Shown here one piece after another: positions 9,425 through 18,297 of a stretch of DNA of 28,809 nt. The notes beneath the pieces are model-generated. The model saw only the letters and a program-made list of their open reading frames with translations, was not told the DNA's origin and made no database searches. Each line of letters opens with the position of its first letter. Position 1 is the first letter of the stretch. The stretch lies in assembly GCA_937926355.1 (NCBI GenBank), contig CALAZP010000279.1:1-28809 (forward strand), in the 5' to 3' direction. The stretch comes from an uncultured Saprospirales bacterium. Lineage in GTDB: Bacteria; Bacteroidota; Bacteroidia; Chitinophagales; Saprospiraceae. The position numbers were made by a program, and so were the translations under genes.

Positions 9425-10424
9425 AGGATTCTCTTTCTTTTAGTTCATTAAAATACGCTTCATTCAGTTCATCCAGTATAGCAAAAAGAGCCGAAGGATC
9501 ATTTTCCATAACCAATTTATTTCTCCATGGTTTAATCCCATGTATTCCCTTAAAATAATTGGTGTAGTGTCTTTTCATTTCATTAACCCCAATTTTTGTT
9601 CCTTTCCATTCGATTGAATGTCTCAGATGTTGTTTGACGGCATCTAAACGTTCAGAAAAATTTGGTTTAGGCAATAATTCCTTAGTTTGGATGTAATGCC
9701 TAATCTCTCTAAAAATCCAAGGATTTCCAATACTTGCTCTACCTATCATCACTCCATCTACTCCATATTTGTTTTTATACTCAACTGCTTTTTGCGGAGA
9801 GTCTATATCGCCATTTCCAAAAACTGGAATCTGTAATCTTGGATTCTCTTTAACTTTGGCAATCCAAGTCCAATCTGCCTCCCCTTTGTACATTTGCTTC
9901 CTAGTTCTTCCATGTATACTAATTGCTTGAATTCCAACATCTTGTAATCTTTCAGCCACTTCAACAATTTTAATGGATTGTTCATCCCATCCTAATCTTG
10001 TTTTTACCGTTACTGGAAGTTTGGTGGATTTAACAATTGCTTCTGTTAGGGATACCATTTTGGGAATATCCTGAAGAATGCCTGCACCTGCCATTTTACA
10101 CACCACCTTTTTAACGGGGCATCCAAAATTGATATCTAAAACCTCTGGTTGAGCTTCTTCGACAATCTCGGCAGCTTTTACCATAGAATCCAATTCAGCA
10201 CCAAAAATTTGAACTCCAATTGGTCTTTCTTCATCGTAAATATCAAGTTTTTGAAGGCTCTTAGCCGCATCTCTGATTAAACCTTCAACGGATATAAATT
10301 CTGTATACATCATATCGCAGCCATTACTTTTGCACAGTGCTCTGAAAGGCGGGTCACTAACATCTTCCATTGGTGCTAATAATAACGGAAATTCAGGTAA
10401 TTCAAGATTCCCAATTTTTACCAT
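9414..10424 (-). CDS. dusB: tRNA-dihydrouridine synthase (DusB-like)
   Basis: This 336-aa FMN- and NADPH-dependent enzyme reduces specific uridines to dihydrouridine in the D-loop of tRNA. The TIM-barrel starts with LLLAPMEDVSDPPFR (residues 14-28). The active-site motif DINFGCP carries the proton-donor Cys102. KTRLGW near 141, HGRTRKQMYKGEADW near 171, FGNGDI near 202 and the phosphate-binding GVMIGRASIGNPW near 224 match DusB. The C-terminal helical RNA-binding domain covers about 245-336. The ATG at 10424 places the first barrel strand at the usual distance. Its 3' end overlaps the CCA-enzyme gene by 11 bp, forming a small tRNA-processing operon. A good promoter match lies 70-100 bp upstream. 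The subfamily call (DusB over DusA/C) rests on overall motif spelling. Confidence 0.93.
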   Translation of the reverse strand: MVKIGNLELPEFPLLLAPMEDVSDPPFRALCKSNGCDMMYTEFISVEGLIRDAAKSLQKLDIYDEERPIGVQIFGAELDSMVKAAEIVEEAQPEVLDINFGCPVKKVVCKMAGAGILQDIPKMVSLTEAIVKSTKLPVTVKTRLGWDEQSIKIVEVAERLQDVGIQAISIHGRTRKQMYKGEADWTWIAKVKENPRLQIPVFGNGDIDSPQKAVEYKNKYGVDGVMIGRASIGNPWIFREIRHYIQTKELLPKPNFSERLDAVKQHLRHSIEWKGTKIGVNEMKRHYTNYFKGIHGIKPWRNKLVMENDPSALFAILDELNEAYFNELKERESFAI

Positions 10425-10492
10425 AGTTTATGTATTATTTTAAATTCAATTTAATATTTTGAATTTTTTATATTTCAGCATTAAATAAATCA

Positions 10493-10524
10493 CAAAGTTA
10501 AATTTTCGCAAAACCAAAGTCAAA
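10493..10524 (-). promoter_or_regulatory. Candidate promoter of the dus / CCA-enzyme operon
   Basis: On the minus strand TTTG (10524-10521), a 20-bp spacer and TAACTTTG (10500-10493) match the Bacteroidota consensus TTTG-N19-21-TAnnTTTG at every fixed position. Transcription would start near 10486, about 60 nt before the ATG at 10424. It lies in the divergent spacer shared with nhaD. Confidence 0.5.
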
Positions 10525-10587
10525 GACTATAGCAACCAAAAAAAGATTTTAAATTTACAATATCGGTAACCTAAAACCAACTACACA

Positions 10588-11982
10588 ATGAGTCTATTAA
10601 TTATTTTAATATTTACGATTGGTTATTTAGCCATTGTTTTCGAACATCCCTTAAAATTAGATAAAACTGTACCTGCTCTTTTGATGGCGGCCTTAGCCTG
10701 GGCTGCGCTTGCTCTTGGATTTCATCAAGGGGGCTTATCGGTCATTGATTCACATGACCATGTCTTTTCCTTTTTGGGAGGGCACGGAGAAACTGAAGCC
10801 AATGAAGGATTCAAAAATGCCCTACTTCATCATTTGGGAAAAACGGCAGAAATTTTAGTTTTCCTAATTGGTGCTATGACGATAGTGGAAATAATTGATC
10901 TCCATAAGGGTTTTTCTGTTCTTAAGAGTTATGTGAAAACTGGAAATAAGAAAAAATTATTGTGGATAGTTGGTGGATTAGGATTTATTCTTTCTGCCAT
11001 TATCGATAATCTTACTGCAACTATTGTATTGGTTACCTTATTGAGAAAAATCGTTCCCGATAAAACTGAAAGATTATGGTTTGTTGCCATGATTGTCATA
11101 GCAGCTAATGCAGGTGGAGCATGGTCACCAATAGGTGACGTAACCACCACTATGTTATGGATCGGCAATAAAGTATCTGCTTCGGGACTTATTGAGTATC
11201 TAGTAATTCCTTCTATTGTTTGTTTTGTGATTCCATTTTTTATAGCCTCGCTAATACCCATCTTTAAGGGGAATATTAAAGTAAATCCAGAAGAAACAAA
11301 TCAGGAGGACGATAATAAATTATTAAGCTCTTCAAGGATGTTGATTCTAGGGCTAGGAATGGTTGTTTTTGTTCCAATCTTCAAAATGATAACCGGTTTG
11401 CCCCCATATGTTGGAATGATGTTAAGTATGGGAGTTGTTTGGCTTGTTTCTGAATACATACACCCTGAGGAGGACTTTACCAATGAAAGAAGAGAAATGT
11501 ATTCTACCCATCATGCTCTTTCGAGAATTGAATTTTCAAGCATCTTATTCTTCTTGGGTATTTTGATGGCAGTAGGTGCCTTGGAAAGTTTAGTTTTTGG
11601 AACGGTTATGAGAGGCGGTGAGGAGATTCAAGTGGGTACCCTCCGATATGTTGCAGAGCTCCTTGATGGAGCCATTCCTAATCAAAATATTGTAGTCTTA
11701 TTATTAGGTGTGGCCTCAGCTATCATTGATAATGTTCCTTTGGTAGCAGCTTCTATGGGCATGTATGACCAACCTATAGACTCTTCATTGTGGCATTTTA
11801 TTGCTTATTCCGCTGGCACAGGTGGAAGCATGCTGATTATTGGTTCTGCCGCAGGGGTAGCAGCTATGGGTATGGAAAACATAAATTTTATTTGGTATTT
11901 AAAAAATATAGCTTGGTTGGCCTTAATCGGTTTTTTGGCCGGTGCGATGGTTTTCATAGGCATTGTATCTATTTTCCTGTAA
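10588..11982 (+). CDS. nhaD: NhaD-type Na+/H+ antiporter
   Basis: This 464-aa inner-membrane protein has about 12 hydrophobic segments. It belongs to the ion transporter superfamily (ArsB/NhaD), which exchanges cytoplasmic Na+ (or Li+) for protons and aids salt and pH tolerance. NhaD hallmarks are the opening LLIILIFTIGYLAIVFEH, the paired half-helix motifs IDNLTATIVL (near 140) and IDNVPLVAAS (near 385), and the loops NAGGAWSPIGDVTTTMLW (near 174) and AYSAGTGGSMLIIGSAAG near 410. The paired IDN motifs reflect the inverted-repeat fold. A cytoplasmic loop with acidic residues (NPEETNQEDDNK) separates the halves. The next gene starts 2 bp after the stop, so a small lipoprotein is probably co-transcribed. 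Such transporters are common in marine Bacteroidota, which suggests a saline habitat; that is inference. Confidence 0.93.
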   Translation: MSLLIILIFTIGYLAIVFEHPLKLDKTVPALLMAALAWAALALGFHQGGLSVIDSHDHVFSFLGGHGETEANEGFKNALLHHLGKTAEILVFLIGAMTIVEIIDLHKGFSVLKSYVKTGNKKKLLWIVGGLGFILSAIIDNLTATIVLVTLLRKIVPDKTERLWFVAMIVIAANAGGAWSPIGDVTTTMLWIGNKVSASGLIEYLVIPSIVCFVIPFFIASLIPIFKGNIKVNPEETNQEDDNKLLSSSRMLILGLGMVVFVPIFKMITGLPPYVGMMLSMGVVWLVSEYIHPEEDFTNERREMYSTHHALSRIEFSSILFFLGILMAVGALESLVFGTVMRGGEEIQVGTLRYVAELLDGAIPNQNIVVLLLGVASAIIDNVPLVAASMGMYDQPIDSSLWHFIAYSAGTGGSMLIIGSAAGVAAMGMENINFIWYLKNIAWLALIGFLAGAMVFIGIVSIFL

Positions 11983-11983
11983 G

Positions 11984-12334
11984 GTGAAAAGGGAATTATT
12001 AATCTTTTTTACCCTTTCATTTTCAGGATGTACAGATATTTCTGAAAAACAAATTTTAGGTATGTGGAATGCCCTTTATCTAAAAACGGATTCCACCACT
12101 TACTTCAAGGAGGTGGAACCCGTTTCCATATATTTTAAACCTGATAAACAATATTCTTTTTCGGGTACAATAGGATTTCAAGATCATGGAATTTTTGAAT
12201 TGAAGGATTCTTTTATTTTTTTAAAATCAAGCCATTCTGAAATTGACCCGATATGGATAAAAATAAAGGAAATATCAAATGATACCCTTGTACTTGAAAT
12301 GAAAGGGGAACAATTAATAACTTTTTACAAATAA
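11984..12334 (+). CDS. Small predicted lipoprotein, unknown function
   Basis: This 116-aa protein has no family I recognise. I chose the GTG at 11984, one base after the nhaD stop, because it gives a compact lipoprotein signal: KRELLIFFTLSFSG then Cys16 as lipid-attachment site. An upstream in-frame TTG at 11963 lies inside nhaD and would add a Cys-containing extension, so it is less likely. The lipobox is slightly atypical (Phe at -3). The mature part has alternating strands and phrases such as ILGMWNALYLKTDS and ISNDTLVLEMKGEQLITFYK. These resemble small lipocalin-like lipoproteins of Bacteroidota ('GxW' near the start, 'L-x-L' strands at the end); this is a weak resemblance only. Its last 21 bp overlap the end of the convergent DUF4403-like gene. 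Translational coupling with nhaD is likely. Confidence 0.75.
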   Translation: MKRELLIFFTLSFSGCTDISEKQILGMWNALYLKTDSTTYFKEVEPVSIYFKPDKQYSFSGTIGFQDHGIFELKDSFIFLKSSHSEIDPIWIKIKEISNDTLVLEMKGEQLITFYK

Positions 12335-13345
12335 ATCAGGGTTGACGGTTATTTTACCATTTAGTCTAATATTTAAACCTAAAAGATCATCTTCTATTTG
12401 TAATTGGTTATAGTCCAAAGTTACCCCATTCAATGGTCCAACTTTGCTCAATTGTTGGATGATAGCTTCTTTAATTTTATGGTTTATTATCATTTCTAAC
12501 TGGTTGATAATTATCAAGTGTATAGATCTTTTAAAACCCAAATGAGCCATGTGAGCCAAAATATTATTTGACTCTAGCTTACTTTCTACATCTATTAAAT
12601 TTAACCTCTCGGTTTTTTTATCCAAAACTATCCCACAACTCGTTTCTGTATACCCTTTAAATGGATGCTTGATTTGAGTAATAATATGAAGTTGTCGCTT
12701 CTTTAGTTTCAAAAGCACCTTGCCAAAAACAAAACCCATGTATTCTATTTTTTCAAAAGGTATTTGTTTAGACAGTTTTCTAAGAGCACCGTTGAAAACG
12801 TTTAAACTAATATTTAGATGAGGCGTGCATTTTTTACTTTGACTTGCAAAATCAAATTTTACTCCATTTGAATGGATTAAAGGAATATAGTCTGGGTGGA
12901 GTTCTATGGCTAAATGGCCGGAGATTATTAATGTTATTCTCAATGAATTTTTTTGGGTTTGAACCTGACGAATATAAATTTCTACCTCGTTTAAATCAGG
13001 CCATACATCTAAATCTTTTAGATTCAATGACTTTATATATTTGCAAATAAAATCATTTAAGATAGATTTCCAACCTTGAATAATAATTTGATTTCCTTTT
13101 CGAAAAAACTTAGGAATTTTTCCTTCTTCCAAAATCAATTTAATGTTAGAAATTCTTTTAACAAAAGGTAAATAATGAAGATTCCACTTTATTCCTACAA
13201 CCAACTGAAAAGGCTGAGGGGCGGATTGTACTGAAATAAAGTCATTTACTACCAACCACCTTCCCAATAAAAAAGATGATTCTAATAATTTTTCATTCAC
13301 AAAACTCAATAATTGATTTTTATCCAAAAACACATCTACATCCAT
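12314..13345 (-). CDS. DUF4403-like protein (tentative), no export signal
   Basis: This 343-aa protein lacks a signal peptide or membrane segment. An in-frame TAA lies four codons upstream of the ATG at 13345, so no N-terminal extension is possible. The second half, with repeated long amphipathic strands and a helix (LESNNILAHMAHLGFKRSIHLIIINQLEMIINHKIKEAI), followed by GPLNGVTLDYNQLQIEDDLLGLNIRLNGKITV, resembles the end of DUF4403 proteins, which may form a lipid-binding TULIP-like fold. DUF4403 members are usually around 450 aa or more and are exported, so this copy seems short and cytoplasmic. The fold and family are inference. It is convergent with the small lipoprotein gene (21 bp overlap) and divergent from the Asp-box protein gene. 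No function is assigned. Confidence 0.7.
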   Translation of the reverse strand: MDVDVFLDKNQLLSFVNEKLLESSFLLGRWLVVNDFISVQSAPQPFQLVVGIKWNLHYLPFVKRISNIKLILEEGKIPKFFRKGNQIIIQGWKSILNDFICKYIKSLNLKDLDVWPDLNEVEIYIRQVQTQKNSLRITLIISGHLAIELHPDYIPLIHSNGVKFDFASQSKKCTPHLNISLNVFNGALRKLSKQIPFEKIEYMGFVFGKVLLKLKKRQLHIITQIKHPFKGYTETSCGIVLDKKTERLNLIDVESKLESNNILAHMAHLGFKRSIHLIIINQLEMIINHKIKEAIIQQLSKVGPLNGVTLDYNQLQIEDDLLGLNIRLNGKITVNPDLFVKSY

Positions 13346-13424
13346 GCCTAATTTTTAAGAATAACTTTCTATTGGCCTTAAAGATTAATTTAACTATTTT
13401 TCAGAACAACTAAATTAAGATATC

Positions 13425-16400
13425 ATGATAAAGCAAATTAGATTTCTCTTCCAACTGGTAATTATGGTTCTCTTGATCCATTTCCCTAGTTCGATAGAAG
13501 CTCAAAAAAACAAGAAGAAAAATTCTGGTGAGGACCATGAAACTATTGAAAAAATAGATGAAAAAAATTTTAGTGGACTATCGTACCGCCATATTGGTCC
13601 TTTTAGAGGAGGTAGAGCTGCGGCGGTAACTGGAGTACCTGGGAATCCTAATTTGTATTATATGGGTGCTACTGGAGGTGGAGTATGGAAAACGGAGAAT
13701 GGAGGTCAAACATGGAATAATATTTCTGATGGTTTCTTTGGTGGTTCAATTGGATCTATTAGTGTTGCACCTTCAGATAATAATGTCATTTATGTAGGCG
13801 GCGGAGAGCATACTGTCAGGGGCAATGTATCAGCTGGCCATGGGATGTGGCGAACTGAAAATGGAGGAAAATCTTGGGAGTCAATTGGTATGGAAAATGC
13901 CAAACACATTCCTAGAATTAGGGTCCATCCAAATGATTATAATGTTGTATTTGCCGCAGTATTAGGAAATTTATTTAAGCCCTCCAAGGATCGAGGAGTT
14001 TACAAAAGTATTGACGGAGGAAAAACTTGGAAACAAGTTTTATTTGCCAATGAACAAGCCGGAGCTTTTGAACTGGTAATGGATCCCAATAATCCTAGAA
14101 TCATGTATGCATCTACCTGGCGCATCCAAAGAACACCTTACAGTTTGGAAAGTGGTGGAGAGGGATCTGAAATATGGAAGAGTACTGATAGTGGGGAAAC
14201 TTGGAGCAAAATTATAGATTCACAAGGTTTACCTAAAGGAACTCTAGGTGTAATTGGCTTGGATGTTTCTCCCGTTAATTCAGATCGAGTATGGGCTATA
14301 ATTGAATCAGATAATGGAGGTGTATTTAGATCTGACGATGGAGGTCATACTTGGCAGAAAGTTAATAGCGATCGTTCCTTAAGGCAACGAGCTTGGTATT
14401 ACACTAGAATTTATGCAGACACGAAAGATGTGGATATGGTCTATGTGCTCAATGTATCTTTCCACAGATCTGCAGATGGGGGTAAAACCTTTGAATCATT
14501 CAGGACGCCACATTCTGACCATCATGATTTATGGATAGCTCCTGAGGATCATCAAAGAATGATAGTGGCAGATGATGGAGGTGCGCAGGTAAGTTTTGAT
14601 GGTGCACAAAATTGGAGTACTTATTACAACCAACCTACTGCCCAATTTTATAGGGTCACTACAGACAATCATTTTCCCTATAGAATATATGTTGCTCAAC
14701 AAGATAATTCAACCTTGAGGATCAATCATCGATCTGATGGGTCCAGTATAGATGAATCAGATTGGGAAGAAACTGCAGGTGGAGAAAGTGCTCATTTAGC
14801 TATTGATCCTTTAGATCAAGATATTGTATACGGAGGCAGTTATAGTGGTTATCTTCAAAGGTATAACCACAGAACCAAACAATCTCAAAATATTACCGTA
14901 TGGCCAGATAATCCAATGGGTTATGGAGCAGAAGGCATGAAATATAGATTTCAGTGGAATTTTCCAATATTCTTTTCACCACATCAACCCAACAAACTTT
15001 ATGCGCTTTCTAACCATGTACATGTTACCACAGATGGAGGGCACTCTTGGGAATTGTTGAGTGAGGATTTAACTAGGAACGAATCGGAAAAACTAGGACC
15101 ATCAGGAGGCCCTATCACTAAAGACAACACTAGCGTTGAATATTACTGTACCCTTTTTGCTGGAGCAGAGAGCCCATACGAAGAGGGTTTGATTTGGGTA
15201 GGTTCTGATGACGGCCTATTGCACTTGACTAGAGACGGTGGACAGACTTGGGAAAATGTCACTTCGGATGCGTTTCCAGAATATTTAATGATTAATAGTA
15301 TTGAACCTGATCCTTTTGTTAAAGGTGGGGCATACATAGCTGGCACTCAATATAAATTAGGAGACGAACAACCATATTTGTTTTACACTTCTGATTATGG
15401 TCAAACCTGGAAAAAAATAGTAAATGGTATTGCCAGCAATCATTTTACCAGAGTGTTGAGAGCAGATCCCAAAAGACAAGGGCTCCTTTACGCGGGAACA
15501 GAATCAGGGATGTATATTTCTTTCGACAATGGAGAAAACTGGCAGTCTTTTCAACTGAACCTCCCGATTGTTCCTATTACTGATTTGACCATAAAAAATG
15601 ATAATTTAATCGTCGCTACTCAGGGCAGGAGTATTTGGATCATTGATGATTTAACCGTTTTGCATCAAATCACAGATGATATTTCCACCAAGCCTTTTCA
15701 CCTTTTCCAACCTATGCCAAGCTATAGAATAGGTGGAAGAGGATGGGGCCGTGCCTCTGCTACAGCAGGGGAAAATCATCCAGGTGGAGTTATGATTTAT
15801 TTCAATATAAACGAAGAAATCTCGGATTCAACTGCGTATACATTAACTATAAAAGACCAGGAAGGAAAAGAAATAAGATCATACTCTACCCTATCCAAGG
15901 AAAGAGATGAACAATTAAAAATAAGTCCAAATGGCAATAGATTTGTATGGAACATGAGATATCCAGACGCTCTATCTTTCAAAGGTCTTATTATGTGGGC
16001 TGCCTCCACAAGAGGCCCACTTGCAGTTCCCGGAACCTATTCGGCTACCCTATCTAATGGTGAAATGGAGGAAACTCAGGAATTTACCATAATTGGAGAT
16101 CCTCGTTCGCCAGCTACTCAGATTGATTATCAACTTCAGTTTGATTTCCTCCAAGAAGTGGTTGCAAAGTTAACTGAAACCCATCAAACTATTATTGACA
16201 TTAGAAGCCTTAAAAATCAAATTAAGGAAGTTATGGGCAAATATCCTGACTTGGCAAACTTAAGTATTGATGGTAACGCTATTATTAAAGAGCTGTCTGA
16301 AATTGAACAAAAATTGTATCAAACTAAAAATCAAAGTAATCAAGATCCTTTGAACTTTCCAATCCAATTAAACAACAAATTGGCGCATCTTAATTCAGTT

Positions 16401-16571
16401 GTAGCTAGTGGAAATTTTAAACCTACACAGCAAGCTGTTTCGGTAAAAGAAGAAATTACTATAAAAATTAATGCGGAATTAAAGAAATTTAATGAAATTA
16501 AAACTTCTAAAATTCCTGTTTTGAATCAAATGGTTAAAGAAGCCTCAGTAGATCTCATAAAGATTGATTAA
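13425..16571 (+). CDS. Secreted VPS10/Asp-box (BNR-like) beta-propeller protein
   Basis: This 1048-aa protein starts with a signal peptide (IRFLFQLVIMVLLIHF, cut after EAQ near residue 27). About residues 50-740 form propeller blades marked by at least eleven Asp-box motifs of type S/T-x-D-x-G-x-T-W: examples are ENGGQTW near 91, SIDGGKTW, STDSGETW, SDDGGHTW, TTDGGHSW, TRDGGQTW and FDNGENW near 700. Asp-boxes occur in sialidases, sortilin/VPS10 proteins and xyloglucanases. Databases often name this Bacteroidota family 'glycosyl hydrolase', but I see no catalytic residues that prove hydrolysis. Residues ~760-905 look like an FlgD-like beta domain (TYSATLSNGEMEETQEFTI), and the last ~140 residues are helical. 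There is no type IX sorting domain, so it may stay in the periplasm. A strong terminator follows directly. Confidence 0.88.
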   Translation: MIKQIRFLFQLVIMVLLIHFPSSIEAQKNKKKNSGEDHETIEKIDEKNFSGLSYRHIGPFRGGRAAAVTGVPGNPNLYYMGATGGGVWKTENGGQTWNNISDGFFGGSIGSISVAPSDNNVIYVGGGEHTVRGNVSAGHGMWRTENGGKSWESIGMENAKHIPRIRVHPNDYNVVFAAVLGNLFKPSKDRGVYKSIDGGKTWKQVLFANEQAGAFELVMDPNNPRIMYASTWRIQRTPYSLESGGEGSEIWKSTDSGETWSKIIDSQGLPKGTLGVIGLDVSPVNSDRVWAIIESDNGGVFRSDDGGHTWQKVNSDRSLRQRAWYYTRIYADTKDVDMVYVLNVSFHRSADGGKTFESFRTPHSDHHDLWIAPEDHQRMIVADDGGAQVSFDGAQNWSTYYNQPTAQFYRVTTDNHFPYRIYVAQQDNSTLRINHRSDGSSIDESDWEETAGGESAHLAIDPLDQDIVYGGSYSGYLQRYNHRTKQSQNITVWPDNPMGYGAEGMKYRFQWNFPIFFSPHQPNKLYALSNHVHVTTDGGHSWELLSEDLTRNESEKLGPSGGPITKDNTSVEYYCTLFAGAESPYEEGLIWVGSDDGLLHLTRDGGQTWENVTSDAFPEYLMINSIEPDPFVKGGAYIAGTQYKLGDEQPYLFYTSDYGQTWKKIVNGIASNHFTRVLRADPKRQGLLYAGTESGMYISFDNGENWQSFQLNLPIVPITDLTIKNDNLIVATQGRSIWIIDDLTVLHQITDDISTKPFHLFQPMPSYRIGGRGWGRASATAGENHPGGVMIYFNINEEISDSTAYTLTIKDQEGKEIRSYSTLSKERDEQLKISPNGNRFVWNMRYPDALSFKGLIMWAASTRGPLAVPGTYSATLSNGEMEETQEFTIIGDPRSPATQIDYQLQFDFLQEVVAKLTETHQTIIDIRSLKNQIKEVMGKYPDLANLSIDGNAIIKELSEIEQKLYQTKNQSNQDPLNFPIQLNNKLAHLNSVVASGNFKPTQQAVSVKEEITIKINAELKKFNEIKTSKIPVLNQMVKEASVDLIKID

Positions 16572-16580
16572 TTCAAATTA

Positions 16581-16624
16581 AACAGACCTGGCCTTGATAA
16601 AGTCAAGGCCAGGCACTGTTTTTT
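16581..16624 (+). terminator. Rho-independent terminator of the Asp-box protein gene
   Basis: A perfect 11-bp stem (CCTGGCCTTGA at 16587-16597, TCAAGGCCAGG at 16603-16613) has a 5-nt loop (TAAAG). It extends, after a small internal bulge, by AACAG/CTGTT, and is followed by a T run at 16619-16624. It sits 10 bp after the stop. The opposite strand ends in a weaker U-rich tail (CTGTTTAATTTG), so it may also stop the convergent photolyase transcript. Confidence 0.9.
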
Positions 16625-16671
16625 CCGGTCCATCGAGGGGTACTATGCTCTAAGCAAATAGTATGCCTATT

Positions 16672-18213
16672 TTATAAATCTTCGACATTTTCTTTAACCC
16701 AATGCGCCTTTTCCAGAATAGCCTCCTTTTCTTGACTTCCCATCTTATCTAAAATCCTATACATCATTCCAATTCTAGGATTTCGTTTTAACTGAGATCT
16801 GTTTCGCTCGTAGAAATCCCAGTAAAGACTATTGAATGGACAAGCCTTATCTCCCAATTTTTCTTTATACTGGTAAGTACAATTAGAACAATAATCACTC
16901 ATTTTATTGATGTAATTTGCACTACTCACATAGGGTTTGCTTCCGACTATTCCACCATCGGCAAACTGGCTCATTCCTCTGGTGTTAGTCAATTGAACCC
17001 ATTCAATGGCATCGTTGTATACTCCAAGGTACCAAGCATCTATTTCATCGGGATTTCCTCCAAAAAGTAGCATGAAATTACCAATTACCATTAATCTCTG
17101 AATATGATGGGCATATCCAGAATTCAAGGATTGATTGATGCTATGTGATAAACATTTCATTTTAGTATTACCCGACCAAATCCACTTGGGCAGCTTGCTT
17201 TGGTGATCAAAATAATTCAAGGTTTTAAACTCAGGCATTTTCGCCCAATATATTCCTCGCATAAATTCCCTCCAACCAATAATTTGTCTTACAAAACCCT
17301 CTATTTGAGACATGGTAATTTTATCGGAATGTCTTTGGTAAAAATCAATTGCCCTATTAACAATTTCTAAAGGGTGAATCAACTTTATATTCATAGCAAA
17401 AGATAAATTTGAGTGGAATATCAACTCATTTTTATCAGTCATGGCATCTTCATAAGTGCCAAAATATGGTAATCGATTTTCTAAAAAATGATCTAAAAGT
17501 TTTAAGCCCTCCTCCCTTGTTAAAGGCAAATTAATTTCCAATATATGAGGAGGGCCTATGGTGGAAACATTCATTTTGATCAACATTTGGTCAATATGAT
17601 CTACCTGTCTAGGAAAATGACAAAGAGCAGGAAAATCAATTTGTTTGGGGAGTTTTTTTCTGTTTTCCTTATCGTAATTCCAAATACCACCTAAGGGAGT
17701 AACCCCATCTTCCTCCATCAGAAGGGCATATTTTTTTCTAATATCTCGATAAAAATTTTCCATCAAAAAGGTTTTTTTTCCTTTGAAAAAAAGTCCAAGG
17801 TCCTCCCTTTTGGTCATAAAATGTTCTGAATCAATTCCTTGAATTTGGTATTTCGATTTATTTAAATTTTTAAAAACTTTGTCTAATCGATATTCATCAG
17901 GGTATTGGTAGGAAATTGTTTGGACTTGGTATGAATCAGCTACCATCAAAATATTAGCTGCCAATTCTTGTTGGTTTTTATTATCATCAAGCTTTATGTA
18001 ATGGACGTGATGTCCTTTTTGGCGAAGCCTATCGGCAAAAATTCGCATAGCTTGGAAGAAACTAATAATCTTGATTCGCTGGTGTCTGACATAATTAGTT
18101 TCAGAAAGCGTTTCCATGATCAAGTAACAATGATTGGAGTTGACCTTATCAAACCAAGAATGATTTTCATTCAATTGATCCCCTAAAATAATTCTTAATT
18201 CATCAAAAACCAT
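16672..18213 (-). CDS. FeS-type bacterial (6-4) photolyase / cryptochrome (PhrB-like)
   Basis: This 513-aa flavoprotein belongs to the deoxyribodipyrimidine photolyase-related family (FeS-BCP group). Its studied member, Agrobacterium PhrB, repairs (6-4) photoproducts and carries FAD, a lumazine-type antenna and a 4Fe-4S cluster. The four cluster cysteines are present at 354 (KCLSH), 442 and 445 (YCSNC) and 458 (ACPFN). Their spacing equals that of the PhrB cysteines (350, 438, 441, 454), shifted by four. The N-terminal Rossmann-like domain starts MVFDELRIILGDQLN. The FAD-binding region contains EGFVRQIIGWREFMRGIYW near 305-323, HHIQRLMVIGNFMLL near 369 and SQFADGGIVGSKPYVSSANYINKMS near 415. 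The gene is convergent with the Asp-box gene and divergent from lolD. Repair versus signalling cannot be decided from sequence. Confidence 0.95.
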   Translation of the reverse strand: MVFDELRIILGDQLNENHSWFDKVNSNHCYLIMETLSETNYVRHQRIKIISFFQAMRIFADRLRQKGHHVHYIKLDDNKNQQELAANILMVADSYQVQTISYQYPDEYRLDKVFKNLNKSKYQIQGIDSEHFMTKREDLGLFFKGKKTFLMENFYRDIRKKYALLMEEDGVTPLGGIWNYDKENRKKLPKQIDFPALCHFPRQVDHIDQMLIKMNVSTIGPPHILEINLPLTREEGLKLLDHFLENRLPYFGTYEDAMTDKNELIFHSNLSFAMNIKLIHPLEIVNRAIDFYQRHSDKITMSQIEGFVRQIIGWREFMRGIYWAKMPEFKTLNYFDHQSKLPKWIWSGNTKMKCLSHSINQSLNSGYAHHIQRLMVIGNFMLLFGGNPDEIDAWYLGVYNDAIEWVQLTNTRGMSQFADGGIVGSKPYVSSANYINKMSDYCSNCTYQYKEKLGDKACPFNSLYWDFYERNRSQLKRNPRIGMMYRILDKMGSQEKEAILEKAHWVKENVEDL

Positions 18214-18251
18214 GATGTGTATTTTTACTCATACAATGGCATCTGTAATCA

Positions 18252-18285
18252 TTTGTTTTAAATGCTTCCTTAATTTTTAACTTTA
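18252..18285 (+). promoter_or_regulatory. Weak candidate promoter upstream of lolD
   Basis: TTTG at 18252-18255 and TAACTTTA at 18278-18285 are separated by 22 bp. This is one mismatch and slightly long spacing against TTTG-N19-21-TAnnTTTG. The start of transcription would fall almost at the GTG start, giving a very short leader. Confidence 0.25.
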
Positions 18286-18297
18286 CCAAAAAAAAGT

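Noticed and set aside
10929..11261. 110-aa minus-strand ORF inside nhaD
   Set aside because: nhaD is well supported by membrane helices and motifs; the antisense ORF is a reading shadow of its hydrophobic codons.
11790..11987. 65-aa plus-strand ORF in another frame at the end of nhaD
   Set aside because: It lies inside the well-supported C-terminal helices of NhaD and has a composition typical of an out-of-frame reading.
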